Source of the DNA: Chloroflexota bacterium
GTDB lineage: Bacteria; Chloroflexota; Limnocylindria; QHBO01
Assembly: GCA_005882055.1 (NCBI GenBank)
Contig: VBGQ01000104.1
Location: 1 to 8,853 of the forward strand
Reading direction: 5' to 3'
DNA: 8,853 nt
Shown here: piece after piece, positions 1-6,600 of the stretch
How positions within the stretch are numbered: position 1 is the first letter of the stretch
Layout of the letters: every line of letters begins with the position of its first letter
The notes under the pieces: model-generated
The model's input: the letters and a program-made list of their open reading frames with translations, nothing else
What the model was told of the DNA's origin: nothing
Databases searched by the model: none
Translations under genes and position numbers: made by a program

Positions 1-21
1 CGGCCCGGACCGCCCTACCTG

Positions 22-1095
22 ATGACCGAGATGATTGCCGCCGAGCCTGCGATGGCCGAGCGCGTCGCGCAGCGCTCGCTGGCCAACCCGGCCATGAGCC
101 AGCTCCTCGAGTCGACCCGGCTGGCGGTGGAGCGCAACGAGCCGATCACGACCACCGGATGCGGGACCAGTGAGCACGCAGCCATGGCTGCGGCCGCCCT
201 GCTGGCGGACGCCATCGGTCCTGAACGCGCGCACCTGGTGGGTGCCAGCCAGGCGCTCGACCTGGCCCGCCGGCCCCAGCCCGGCGGACTGGTCATCGGG
301 TTCTCCCACGAAGGGGGAACGTGGGCCACCAACGAGGCGCTCACGCGCTCGCGCGCGACCGGCGCACGGACGGCATTGGTGACTGTCAGTCGCCGCTCGC
401 CCGGCGCGGCGGCCGTCGAGCTCGTGCTCGAGACCCGTGAACAAGACCAGAGCTGGTGCCACACGGTCGGCTACCTCTCTCCGATCGTGGTCGCGGCCGT
501 CCTCAGCTCGGCGCTGGCCGGCGGCGAGCTCGATCCCGTGGCGTTGCGAGCGCTGCTCGAGATCGCGACCGACGAGCTGGCCGCCCAGGACGCGGCCAGC
601 GCCCTGGCGACCTGCGTGCGGCTGGTGGTGGCGGGAGCAGGCATCGACCTCGTCTCGGCCCGAGAGCTGGCGCTCAAGGTCGAGGAGGGATCCGAGCTGC
701 CCGCGACCGCCCTGCACACGGAGACGGTGCGCCACGGCCATCTCGCCGCCGCCACCGCGAAGACGGGGTTCGTCCTGCTCCTGACCGATGCCGAACCGGG
801 CGGCGAGCCGGTACGCGACCAAGCCCTGGCGGCCCTGCGATCCGCGCGTGCCCTCGGGATGCCAACAGTCGCCATCCTCGGCGCACGTCTCGGTACCCAG
901 GTTCCGCTGGAGCTCACGCCCGCCGGGCGGCTGACGGCGCCCGAGGCGAATGGGATCGCACCACTCGCAGAGGCGATCCTGGGCAGCGCCATCCCCTTGC
1001 AGCTCCTCGCAGAGCGCCTCGCCCGCGCACGGGGTCGCGACCCCGATCCCATCGGTCGCGACGACCCACGGCAGGCGGCCGCGGCCGAGGCCTAG
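22..1095 (+). CDS. Double-SIS-domain sugar-phosphate isomerase/deaminase-like protein
   Basis: A 357-residue protein resembling the isomerase half of glucosamine-6-phosphate synthase (GlmS) and the AgaS/FrlB/NagB-II type sugar-phosphate enzymes, with no glutaminase domain. The first SIS domain has TTTGCGTSEHAA (residues 43-54) and the phosphate-binding-like loop GFSHEGGT (93-100). The second has VAGAGIDLVSARELALKVEE (203-222) followed by TVRHGH (235-240), matching the GlmS 'ALKlKE ... HG' pattern. The C-terminal RGRDPDP (337-343) resembles the GlmS tail. By family it should bind a phosphorylated (amino)sugar in the cytoplasm; the exact substrate cannot be told. The reading frame is open to base 1 and there is no ribosome binding site before the ATG at 22. 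The peptide upstream (PYLMTEM) resembles the GlmS 'MLKEI-EQP' segment, so the real start may lie outside the window. Its stop overlaps the stop of the convergent transglycosylase gene. Confidence 0.85.
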   Translation: MTEMIAAEPAMAERVAQRSLANPAMSQLLESTRLAVERNEPITTTGCGTSEHAAMAAAALLADAIGPERAHLVGASQALDLARRPQPGGLVIGFSHEGGTWATNEALTRSRATGARTALVTVSRRSPGAAAVELVLETREQDQSWCHTVGYLSPIVVAAVLSSALAGGELDPVALRALLEIATDELAAQDAASALATCVRLVVAGAGIDLVSARELALKVEEGSELPATALHTETVRHGHLAAATAKTGFVLLLTDAEPGGEPVRDQALAALRSARALGMPTVAILGARLGTQVPLELTPAGRLTAPEANGIAPLAEAILGSAIPLQLLAERLARARGRDPDPIGRDDPRQAAAAEA

Positions 1096-2183
1096 TCGGG
1101 GCGCCGAAGTTTCTCGGCGAGGCGAACGTAGAAGCGCAGGTTGTGCAGCGTGGCCAGCCGCTCCGCGCTCGTGTCTCCGACCTTGAAAAGGTGGTGCAGG
1201 TAGGCGCGGCTGTAGGTCGCGCAGGTCGGACAGTCGCAGCCTGCCTCGAGTGGCTCGTGGTCGGAGCGGTAGCGGGCATCGAAGATATGCAGCGCGCGAA
1301 AGAAGCCCGTTCCCGGCCGCGGCCGGCGCTGCGGATAGCCCGCGCGGAATGCGTAGAGACGGCCATGCCGCGCGTCGCGGGTGGGCAGCGCGCAGTCGAA
1401 CAGCGAGTAGCCCAGGGCGAAGGCGCTGACCAGGTGGTCCGGCCGGCCGATCCCCAGGGCGTGCTTGGTTGCCGACGCCGGCAGCGCGTCGACCACCCAG
1501 CCCAGCGCGTCGGTGAGCAGGGCGCCATCGGCCGAGAACGGCCATCCGCCAAAGCCGTACCCGTCGAATCCAACGCGCGCCAGCTCGGTCGCGCACTCGC
1601 GCCGCAGTCCCTCGATGCCGCCGCCCTGCACCACTGCGAACACCTTGGGCGCCGCCTGATCGTCCCGCAGCTGGCCAGCCAGGCGATCGAACTCGTCGCG
1701 CGATCGGCGCGCCCAGGCGACGGTGCGCTCCACGCTGCGCGCCTGCTCGTCGTAGGGGGCCTCCGCATCGGTGCAGTCGTCGAGGCAGACAACCACGTCG
1801 GATCCCAGCTGGAACTGCAGCTGGACCACGCGTTCGGGAGTGAGGATCCACTTCTGGCCCGTCGAGGGCTCGCGGAAGATCACCTCGCGGTCCCGGATCA
1901 CGCCGCGCGCGGGGTCCTGGCGGATCATCGACCAGACCTGGAATCCTCCTGAGTCGCTCAGCACCGGGCCGCGCCAGCCCATGAACCGATGGATCCCGCC
2001 CGCAGCCTGCATCGCCCGAGCACCAGGACGCCGGAGCAGATGGAAGGCGTTGACCATGACACCCTCCACGCCGACGCGGGTGAGATCCTCGCTCGACACG
2101 CCGCGCACCCCGGCGCGGGTCGCGTCGGGCAGGAAGGTCGGCACCGCGAGCGTCGCGCGGCGCGTCACGAGAGGGTCAGCCAA
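1092..2183 (-). CDS. tgt: tRNA-guanine transglycosylase family protein with divergent substrate loop
   Basis: A 363-residue TGT-fold protein; the family swaps guanine for a 7-deazaguanine base in RNA (position 34 of GUN tRNAs in bacteria). Visible landmarks are LSDSGGFQ (76-82, base-binding Asp77), CLDDC (133-137), VVQGG (184-188, Gln186), the catalytic-nucleophile motif FDCALPTR (262-269, Asp263) and the zinc site CDCPTC (316-321) with His347 in LHNLR. The zinc-site neighbourhood SRAYLHHL is also kept. The loop that is normally GGLAVGE in bacterial TGT reads GGWPFSA (212-218), so the Glu that contacts the preQ1 aminomethyl group is absent. The chosen start is TTG, overlapping the methyltransferase gene by 8 bp; a GTG at codon 6 is possible, and neither has a clear Shine-Dalgarno. 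It is the last gene of a three-gene operon. The fold assignment is firm; the exact base inserted and the RNA target are open. Confidence 0.88.
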   Translation of the reverse strand: MADPLVTRRATLAVPTFLPDATRAGVRGVSSEDLTRVGVEGVMVNAFHLLRRPGARAMQAAGGIHRFMGWRGPVLSDSGGFQVWSMIRQDPARGVIRDREVIFREPSTGQKWILTPERVVQLQFQLGSDVVVCLDDCTDAEAPYDEQARSVERTVAWARRSRDEFDRLAGQLRDDQAAPKVFAVVQGGGIEGLRRECATELARVGFDGYGFGGWPFSADGALLTDALGWVVDALPASATKHALGIGRPDHLVSAFALGYSLFDCALPTRDARHGRLYAFRAGYPQRRPRPGTGFFRALHIFDARYRSDHEPLEAGCDCPTCATYSRAYLHHLFKVGDTSAERLATLHNLRFYVRLAEKLRRPD

Positions 2184-3045
2184 GCGTCAGCACCACGACC
2201 AGCTCGTTGGGCACCGATGTCTCCGTCTGCACCCGCACCCTAGGCCCCAGGGCGCTGACGAGCGCCTCGACGCGGCGACGATAGGTGGCCTCCATCCCGC
2301 GTGCGTGCCCGCCGAGGGAGCGGACGGGGAAGCTGGCGACGACGTGCCGCACCGCCAGTCCCTGCACGAGCCGCTGTGCCGCGGAGGGATCCTGTCGGTC
2401 GAGGATCGGGACCAGCTTGAGCAGCAGCGCAACGTCCGCGGGCTGCGCCGCTTGCGGCCCAATGGGCGCGGCGAGGTCGCGCACCTCTGCGGCGTGCGCC
2501 TGCCCGACGATGGAAAGAAAGGCGTCGACGAGTCCGATGGCCCCGATGTCGGCGTCGATGGCGTGATAGTGCGCACTCGCCTCCAGGCCCATCCAGGGCA
2601 GTGAGAGGGGGGCCAGCCCACAGCCCAGGTCGAGGAGGCTGGCGGGCACGCCGCCGACGGCGTCCCAGACGCCGGCGTAGAGCCGGTCGAGGAATGGAAG
2701 CCGCTCACGAGTCGATGCGTGACGCGCGAGGAGGTCGCGGCAGGCCGCGCGCAGTTCGTCCCCCAGACGCGCATCCGGGTCACGTTCCCGCGCGGTCCGC
2801 AGCCGATCGAGGTCGCGCGCGAGGCCACCGGCGCCTGCGGCGCCCGTGGCTCGATAGGCGCCCACCGCCTGGTGGAGACGACGTTTCACGCGCTTGACCG
2901 CGTCCTCGCGGTTGCGCGCCCGAGGCAGCTCCTCCGAAGCCACGCGCCGGACGACTGCCGGATCGACCGATCGATAGCGGCGCGAGCCCGCCACGATGCC
3001 GGAGACCACCTGGACCTCGGCGTCGTCGGGTGGCTCCTGGCTCAC
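2176..3045 (-). CDS. Arm/Rmt-type 16S rRNA (guanine-1405-N7)-methyltransferase
   Basis: A 289-residue protein aligning along its length, from memory, with ArmA/RmtB-family enzymes. These use S-adenosylmethionine to methylate N7 of G1405 in helix 44 of the 30S subunit and block 4,6-disubstituted deoxystreptamine aminoglycosides. In order: an N-terminal rRNA-binding segment with KRRLHQAVGAY (54-64; RmtB TRLHGICGAY); HASTRERL (109-116; RmtB HASTKERL); SAM motif I LLDLGCGLAPLSL (137-149; RmtB VLDIACGLNPLAL); ALLLKLVPILDR (206-217; RmtB ALIFKLLPLLER); and ASFPVRSLGGHARGMEATY (237-255; RmtB VSFPTRSLGGRGKGMEANY). RmtB is about 251 residues, so this one is longer. I chose the GTG at 3045-3043: it forms a GTGA overlap with the rsmI stop and follows GGGGGAGGGGGA. 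An ATG at 3096 would bury 17 residues of rsmI and has no site. Family is near certain; physiological role is inferred. Confidence 0.9.
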   Translation of the reverse strand: MSQEPPDDAEVQVVSGIVAGSRRYRSVDPAVVRRVASEELPRARNREDAVKRVKRRLHQAVGAYRATGAAGAGGLARDLDRLRTARERDPDARLGDELRAACRDLLARHASTRERLPFLDRLYAGVWDAVGGVPASLLDLGCGLAPLSLPWMGLEASAHYHAIDADIGAIGLVDAFLSIVGQAHAAEVRDLAAPIGPQAAQPADVALLLKLVPILDRQDPSAAQRLVQGLAVRHVVASFPVRSLGGHARGMEATYRRRVEALVSALGPRVRVQTETSVPNELVVVLTLG

Positions 3046-3893
3046 TCCCCCTCCCCCTGACGGTGCGCGAGCCGGTACGCAGCACGCCGCGAACAACCAA
3101 AGCTGGCGGTCAGGAGCGCCACGACCGCGCGGGGAGGAGCGCCCTCGCGGAGCAGCAGCGCGGCGGCCTTACTGGGATCGGCGGTGGATTGGTTCGCGCG
3201 CGCCCCCGCGCGGGCCGCGCCTTCGATGACCACCGTGGACTCCCCGCGAACGGTGGCTTCCCCCTCCAGGTCCGCGATCAAGGTACTGAGCGTCGCCCGC
3301 TGGTAGCGCTCGTGTGGCTTGGTGAGGTTTCGGGCCAGGCACGCGGCGCGATCGCCGAGCGCTGCGCGCGCGTCACGGAGTGACGCCACCAATCGGTGTG
3401 GCGCCTCGAACAGCACAAGGGTCGCCGGCTCCGAAGCCAGCGCCCGATAGAAGGTCGCGCGCGCGAGGCGTGCGCGAGGTGGGAAGCCACAGAAGCGGAA
3501 GGGCACGGGCGGCAACGACGAGCCGGCGAGCGCCGTGGTGATCGCCGAGGCGCCCGGCAGGCTGACGACCGCGATCCCCGCTGCGAGCGCTGCCGCGACG
3601 AGCCGATAGCCGGGGTCGTTGAGCACCGGAGTGCCCGCGTCGCTCACCACCGCGACGTCCGTCCCATCCACCATTAGAGCAACCAGCTCGGGGACGCGCC
3701 CCGCCTCGTTGTGGTCGTGCAGCGAGAGAGCCCTGCCCTTCAGGCCGTGGGCGCGTTGCAGCGTTGCGAAGTGACGCGTGTCCTCGGCGGCCACCAGGCC
3801 CACGCGGCGCAACGTCTCGAGGGCACGCAGGGTGATGTCCCCGGGATTCCCGATGGGCACCGGCACCAGGTAGAGCGTGCCGCTCACGGGCAC
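3042..3893 (-). CDS. rsmI: 16S rRNA (cytidine-1402-2'-O)-methyltransferase RsmI
   Basis: A 283-residue tetrapyrrole-methylase-fold protein with the RsmI signature. It transfers a methyl group from S-adenosylmethionine to the 2'-O of C1402 in helix 44 of 16S rRNA, tuning decoding fidelity. Seen are GTLYLVPVPIGNPGDIT (5-21; usually ATPIGNLGDIT), AAEDTRH (35-41), SLHDHNE (57-63), VVSDAGTPVLNDPG (82-95), SLPGASAITTALAGS (111-125) and FCGFPPR (134-140). A C-terminal helix-turn-helix segment covers about 250-277 (APPRAVVALLTASF...AAYRLA). Length is normal for the family. The start is GTG at 3893; a second GTG at codon 3 is an alternative, and no Shine-Dalgarno precedes either. It is the first gene of the minus-strand operon, divergent from ftcD across 98 bp, and its stop overlaps the start of the G1405 methyltransferase gene. 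Confidence 0.95.
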   Translation of the reverse strand: MPVSGTLYLVPVPIGNPGDITLRALETLRRVGLVAAEDTRHFATLQRAHGLKGRALSLHDHNEAGRVPELVALMVDGTDVAVVSDAGTPVLNDPGYRLVAAALAAGIAVVSLPGASAITTALAGSSLPPVPFRFCGFPPRARLARATFYRALASEPATLVLFEAPHRLVASLRDARAALGDRAACLARNLTKPHERYQRATLSTLIADLEGEATVRGESTVVIEGAARAGARANQSTADPSKAAALLLREGAPPRAVVALLTASFGCSRRAAYRLAHRQGEGE

Positions 3894-3979
3894 CCGGCCG
3901 TTGGGTGGCGATCAGGATCGTCGGGACGACTGGCCATCAACCGGAGCGTACATCCGGCAGGAGTGAAGCCGGTGGGCGC

Positions 3980-3985
3980 TAAGAT
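3980..3985 (+). promoter_or_regulatory. Candidate -10 element (TAAGAT) for leaderless ftcD
   Basis: TAAGAT matches the TANNNT -10 pattern and ends 6 bases before the GTG start of ftcD, so transcription would begin at or within a base or two of the start codon. An AGGAG lies about 28 bases upstream, too far to act as a ribosome binding site. The TAA here is also an in-frame stop, which fixes the start at 3992. No good -35 is visible. Confidence 0.45.
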
Positions 3986-3991
3986 CGCGAG

Positions 3992-4906
3992 GTGGCGAGC
4001 CTGATCGAGTGCGTCCCGAATTTCTCGGACGGACGCCGCCCGGAAGTGCTCGCCGAGATCGTTCACGCAATCGGTCAGATCGACGGCGTGACGCTCCTCG
4101 ACCAGTCGCGCGACGAGACGCACAACCGCAGCGTGGTGACCTTCGCGGGCAGCGCGGAGCCCGTCGTCAGGGCTGCCACCGCGGCCGTCGGGCGAGCCCT
4201 GGAGCTGATCGACATGAGCCAGCACGAGGGCGCGCACCCGCGCATCGGCGCCGTCGATGTCATCCCCTTCGTCCCGCTGGGGACCACGCGCCTCGAGGAG
4301 TGCGTGGACCTCGCGCGCCGCTTCGGCGAGCTGATCGCCAAACTCTATGACCTGCCGGTCTACCTGTACGGCGCGGCGGCCCTGCGGCCGGATCGCACAC
4401 GCCTGGCCGACGTGCGGCGCGGCCAGTACGAAGGCCTCAAGCTCGAGCTGGGCACCAACCCCGAGCGCGACCCGGACTTCGGTCCCGCCCGCATCCACCC
4501 GCGCGGGGGTGCCGTGGCGGTCGGGGCGCGCAAGCCCCTGATCGCGTTCAACGTAAACCTTGCGACGGAGGAGGTCGACGTTGCCCGGCGCATCGCCGGG
4601 GTCATTCGTGAGTCGTCCGGCGGGCTGCCGGCTGTGCAGGCCATGGGCCTCCTCCTCGAGAACCCGGGCGAACGCCCGTTGGCGCAGGTCAGCCTCAACC
4701 TCGTCGACTGGGAACAGACCGGGATCGCCGCGGTCGTAAACGAGATCCGGCGCCTCGCCCGCGAAGCCGGGACCGATGTCGATCACTGCGAGCTGATCGG
4801 ACTGGCGCCCACCGCTGCCCTCCTCGAGGTTGCCGCGGACGCCCTGGGCCTTCGCGAGTTCACGCCGGACCAGGCACTCGAGCTCCGTCTGGCACGCGAC
4901 CGCTAG
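3992..4906 (+). CDS. ftcD: Glutamate formimidoyltransferase (formiminotransferase domain only)
   Basis: A 304-residue stand-alone formiminotransferase. The family moves the formimino group of N-formimino-L-glutamate to tetrahydrofolate in histidine degradation, and some homologues act as 5-formyl-THF:glutamate formyltransferases that salvage 5-formyl-THF. Visible are the N-terminal IECVPNFSDGR (5-15), HEGAHPRIGAVDVIPFVPL (78-96) with His82 at the same number as the catalytic His82 of the porcine enzyme, RRGQYEGL, PERDPDFGPARIHPRGG, and GARKPLIAFNVNL in the second subdomain. The conserved AQVSLNLVDW and ELIGLAPTAALL follow near the C-terminus. There is no cyclodeaminase domain. The start is GTG, fixed by the in-frame TAA 12 bases upstream. 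No hut genes are in view; argS follows 21 bp downstream on the same strand, so a folate-salvage role is as plausible as histidine breakdown. Confidence 0.93.
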   Translation: MASLIECVPNFSDGRRPEVLAEIVHAIGQIDGVTLLDQSRDETHNRSVVTFAGSAEPVVRAATAAVGRALELIDMSQHEGAHPRIGAVDVIPFVPLGTTRLEECVDLARRFGELIAKLYDLPVYLYGAAALRPDRTRLADVRRGQYEGLKLELGTNPERDPDFGPARIHPRGGAVAVGARKPLIAFNVNLATEEVDVARRIAGVIRESSGGLPAVQAMGLLLENPGERPLAQVSLNLVDWEQTGIAAVVNEIRRLAREAGTDVDHCELIGLAPTAALLEVAADALGLREFTPDQALELRLARDR

Positions 4907-4918
4907 CCCCGCTACCAT
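4889..4918 (+). promoter_or_regulatory. Candidate promoter for argS (CTGGCA-N18-TACCAT)
   Basis: Inside the 3' end of ftcD and the short gap there is CTGGCA (4889-4894), 18 bases, then TACCAT (4913-4918), which ends 9 bases before the argS ATG. No Shine-Dalgarno lies before that ATG. This could give a leaderless or near-leaderless argS transcript in addition to read-through from ftcD. The hexamers are only partial matches, so confidence is low. Confidence 0.3.
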
Positions 4919-4927
4919 GCGCCGCCC

Positions 4928-6592
4928 ATGAGCAGCGTCCGAGAGGTTCTGCGTGCGGCGGTGGAGGCCGCCCGCGACGAGGCGATCGCTCGCGGGGACC
5001 TGACGATTCCCCATGCGTCCGAGCTGCCCGCGGTGCGCATCGAGCGCCCGGCGCGCGCCGAGCACGGGGACTTCGCGACGAATGCCGCGATGCAGCTGGC
5101 CCCGATGGCCGGCATGGCGCCGATGCGCATCGCGGCGGCCCTCGTCGCGGCCGTCCACCTCCCCGAGGCGATGGCGTCCGCCGAGGTCGCGCCGCCCGGC
5201 TTCATCAACCTCCGGCTCGAGCCGGGATGGGTTGCGGACCAGGTGGCGGAAATGCTGGATGCCGGGTCGGCGTACGGCCGCGTACCCGTCCTGCGCCCCC
5301 GCTCGGTGAACGTCGAGTTCGTCAGCGCCAACCCGACCGGTCCACTCACCCTGGGTAACGCGCGTGGCGCCTTCGTCGGCGATCTCCTGTGCCGGGTCCT
5401 CGAGGCCGTGGGCCACCGCGTGACGCGCGAGTACTACTTCAACGACTTCAACGCCCAGGTTCGCAACCTGGGCCTCTCGGTCCTGGCGCGCCGAAAAGAT
5501 GAGCCGATCCCCGAGGACGGATACCACGGCGCATACGTCGCGGACCTGGCGGCAAACCTGCCCGACGAGACCTGGGCGGCAGCCACCGCGCCGGGTGCGG
5601 ACCCCGGTGAGGTGCTCGGCCGCTGGGCAAGCGAGCGCGTGCGCGCCGGGATCGAGGAGAGCCTCCAGCGCCTGGGGGTGCGCTTCGACGTGTGGACCAG
5701 CGAGGGCTCGCTCTATCGGGAGCGATGGGTGGACCGCGCCATCGAACAGCTCCGGACGGCCGGTGACGTCTACGAGAAGGACGGCGCGACCTGGTTCCGC
5801 TCCTCGCGCCTGGGCGACGACAAGGACCGGGTGGTGTATCGGTCCAACGGCCAGCCCACGTACTTTGCCTCGGACATCGGCTACCTGGCCCAGAAGTTCT
5901 CGCGTGGGTTCGACGAGCTGATCTACCTGTGGGGTGAGGACCACCACGGCACCGTCGCCCGGAACCGTGCCGCCGCGCAGGCGCTGGGCTTCGATCCCCA
6001 ATCGGTCCACTGGCTGCTGATGGCCTGGGTGCGCTTCGTCCGCGACGGAACCGAGATCGGGATGAGCAAGCGAGCTGGCGAGTTCGTGACCCTCGACGAG
6101 CTGCTGGCGGAGATCGGTCCAGACGCGGCGCGCTGGTTCTTCGGGTCGCGGGCGACGACCACCGGGATCGACTTCGACATCGAGCTCGCCAAGCGGCAGA
6201 GCAACGAGAATCCCGTCTACTACGTGCAGTACGCGCACGCGCGCTGCCGCTCCATCCTCCGCAACGCCACGGATCGAGGCGTCGAGCCCTCCACCGAGCA
6301 GGCTCGTGACCTGCTCCGGCATCCCGCGGAGCAGGCGCTCATCCGAGAGCTGCTGCGCCTGCCCGACGTCATCTCCGATGCCGCCGCCCGGCGGGAGACG
6401 CACGAGGTGCCGAAGTACTGCCTGGAGGTGGCGAACCTGTTCAGCCAGTTCTACCGCGACTGCCGGGTCCTCACCGATGACCCGGACGAGGGGCGGTTCT
6501 CCGCAGCTCGCCTAGCTCTCGTCGACGCCGTGCGTCTGGTGCTGGCCAACAGCCTCGGAACTCTGGGAATCAGCGCTCCGGAGACGATGTAG
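4928..6592 (+). CDS. argS: Arginyl-tRNA synthetase
   Basis: A 554-residue class I synthetase that charges tRNA-Arg with arginine at the expense of ATP. The N-terminal additional domain carries AEHGDFATNAAMQL (44-57). The ATP-binding 'HIGH' region is SANPTGPLTLGNARGAFVGD (133-152), where HIGH reads TLGN. The family stretch REYYFNDFNAQVRNLG follows. The second signature reads GMSKRAGEFVTLDELL (378-393), a 'KMSKS' variant common in ArgRS. The C-terminal DALR anticodon-binding domain starts near NPVYYVQYAHARCRSIL and ends with LGTLGISAPETM, the usual ArgRS finish. Length is normal. The ATG at 4928 puts the protein start just before the first domain; an ATG at 4917 is out of frame. It lies 21 bp after ftcD on the same strand, and its stop is 8 bp from the stop of the convergent metallopeptidase gene. 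Confidence 0.96.
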   Translation: MSSVREVLRAAVEAARDEAIARGDLTIPHASELPAVRIERPARAEHGDFATNAAMQLAPMAGMAPMRIAAALVAAVHLPEAMASAEVAPPGFINLRLEPGWVADQVAEMLDAGSAYGRVPVLRPRSVNVEFVSANPTGPLTLGNARGAFVGDLLCRVLEAVGHRVTREYYFNDFNAQVRNLGLSVLARRKDEPIPEDGYHGAYVADLAANLPDETWAAATAPGADPGEVLGRWASERVRAGIEESLQRLGVRFDVWTSEGSLYRERWVDRAIEQLRTAGDVYEKDGATWFRSSRLGDDKDRVVYRSNGQPTYFASDIGYLAQKFSRGFDELIYLWGEDHHGTVARNRAAAQALGFDPQSVHWLLMAWVRFVRDGTEIGMSKRAGEFVTLDELLAEIGPDAARWFFGSRATTTGIDFDIELAKRQSNENPVYYVQYAHARCRSILRNATDRGVEPSTEQARDLLRHPAEQALIRELLRLPDVISDAAARRETHEVPKYCLEVANLFSQFYRDCRVLTDDPDEGRFSAARLALVDAVRLVLANSLGTLGISAPETM

Positions 6593-6600
6593 TCGCGGAG

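Noticed and set aside
456..1952. A 498-codon plus-strand frame crossing the SIS gene and the antisense of the transglycosylase gene
   Set aside because: It overlaps two well-supported genes and its translation is low-complexity Arg/Gly/Ala-rich sequence without domains.
1771..2604. A 277-codon plus-strand frame opposite the transglycosylase and methyltransferase genes
   Set aside because: The opposing strand encodes clear enzymes with catalytic motifs here; the frame has no start signal or family resemblance.
3046..3096. Upstream ATG start for the G1405 methyltransferase (extra 17 residues)
   Set aside because: It lies inside rsmI, has no ribosome binding site and adds a Cys/Gly-rich stretch. 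The GTG at 3045 has a strong site and stop-start overlap.
3909..3957. Small inverted repeats (CGATC-AG-GATCG, GTCG-GGA-CGAC, CCGGA-N7-TCCGG) between rsmI and ftcD
   Set aside because: Arms of 4-5 bases are common by chance in GC-rich DNA; no clear operator or rsmI promoter could be defined in this 98-bp region.
3884..6403. An 839-codon open frame on the minus strand antisense to ftcD and argS
   Set aside because: Both plus-strand genes are unmistakable families; the antisense product is Arg/Gly/Val/Asp-rich with no recognisable motif. Long antisense frames are expected in such GC-rich coding DNA.
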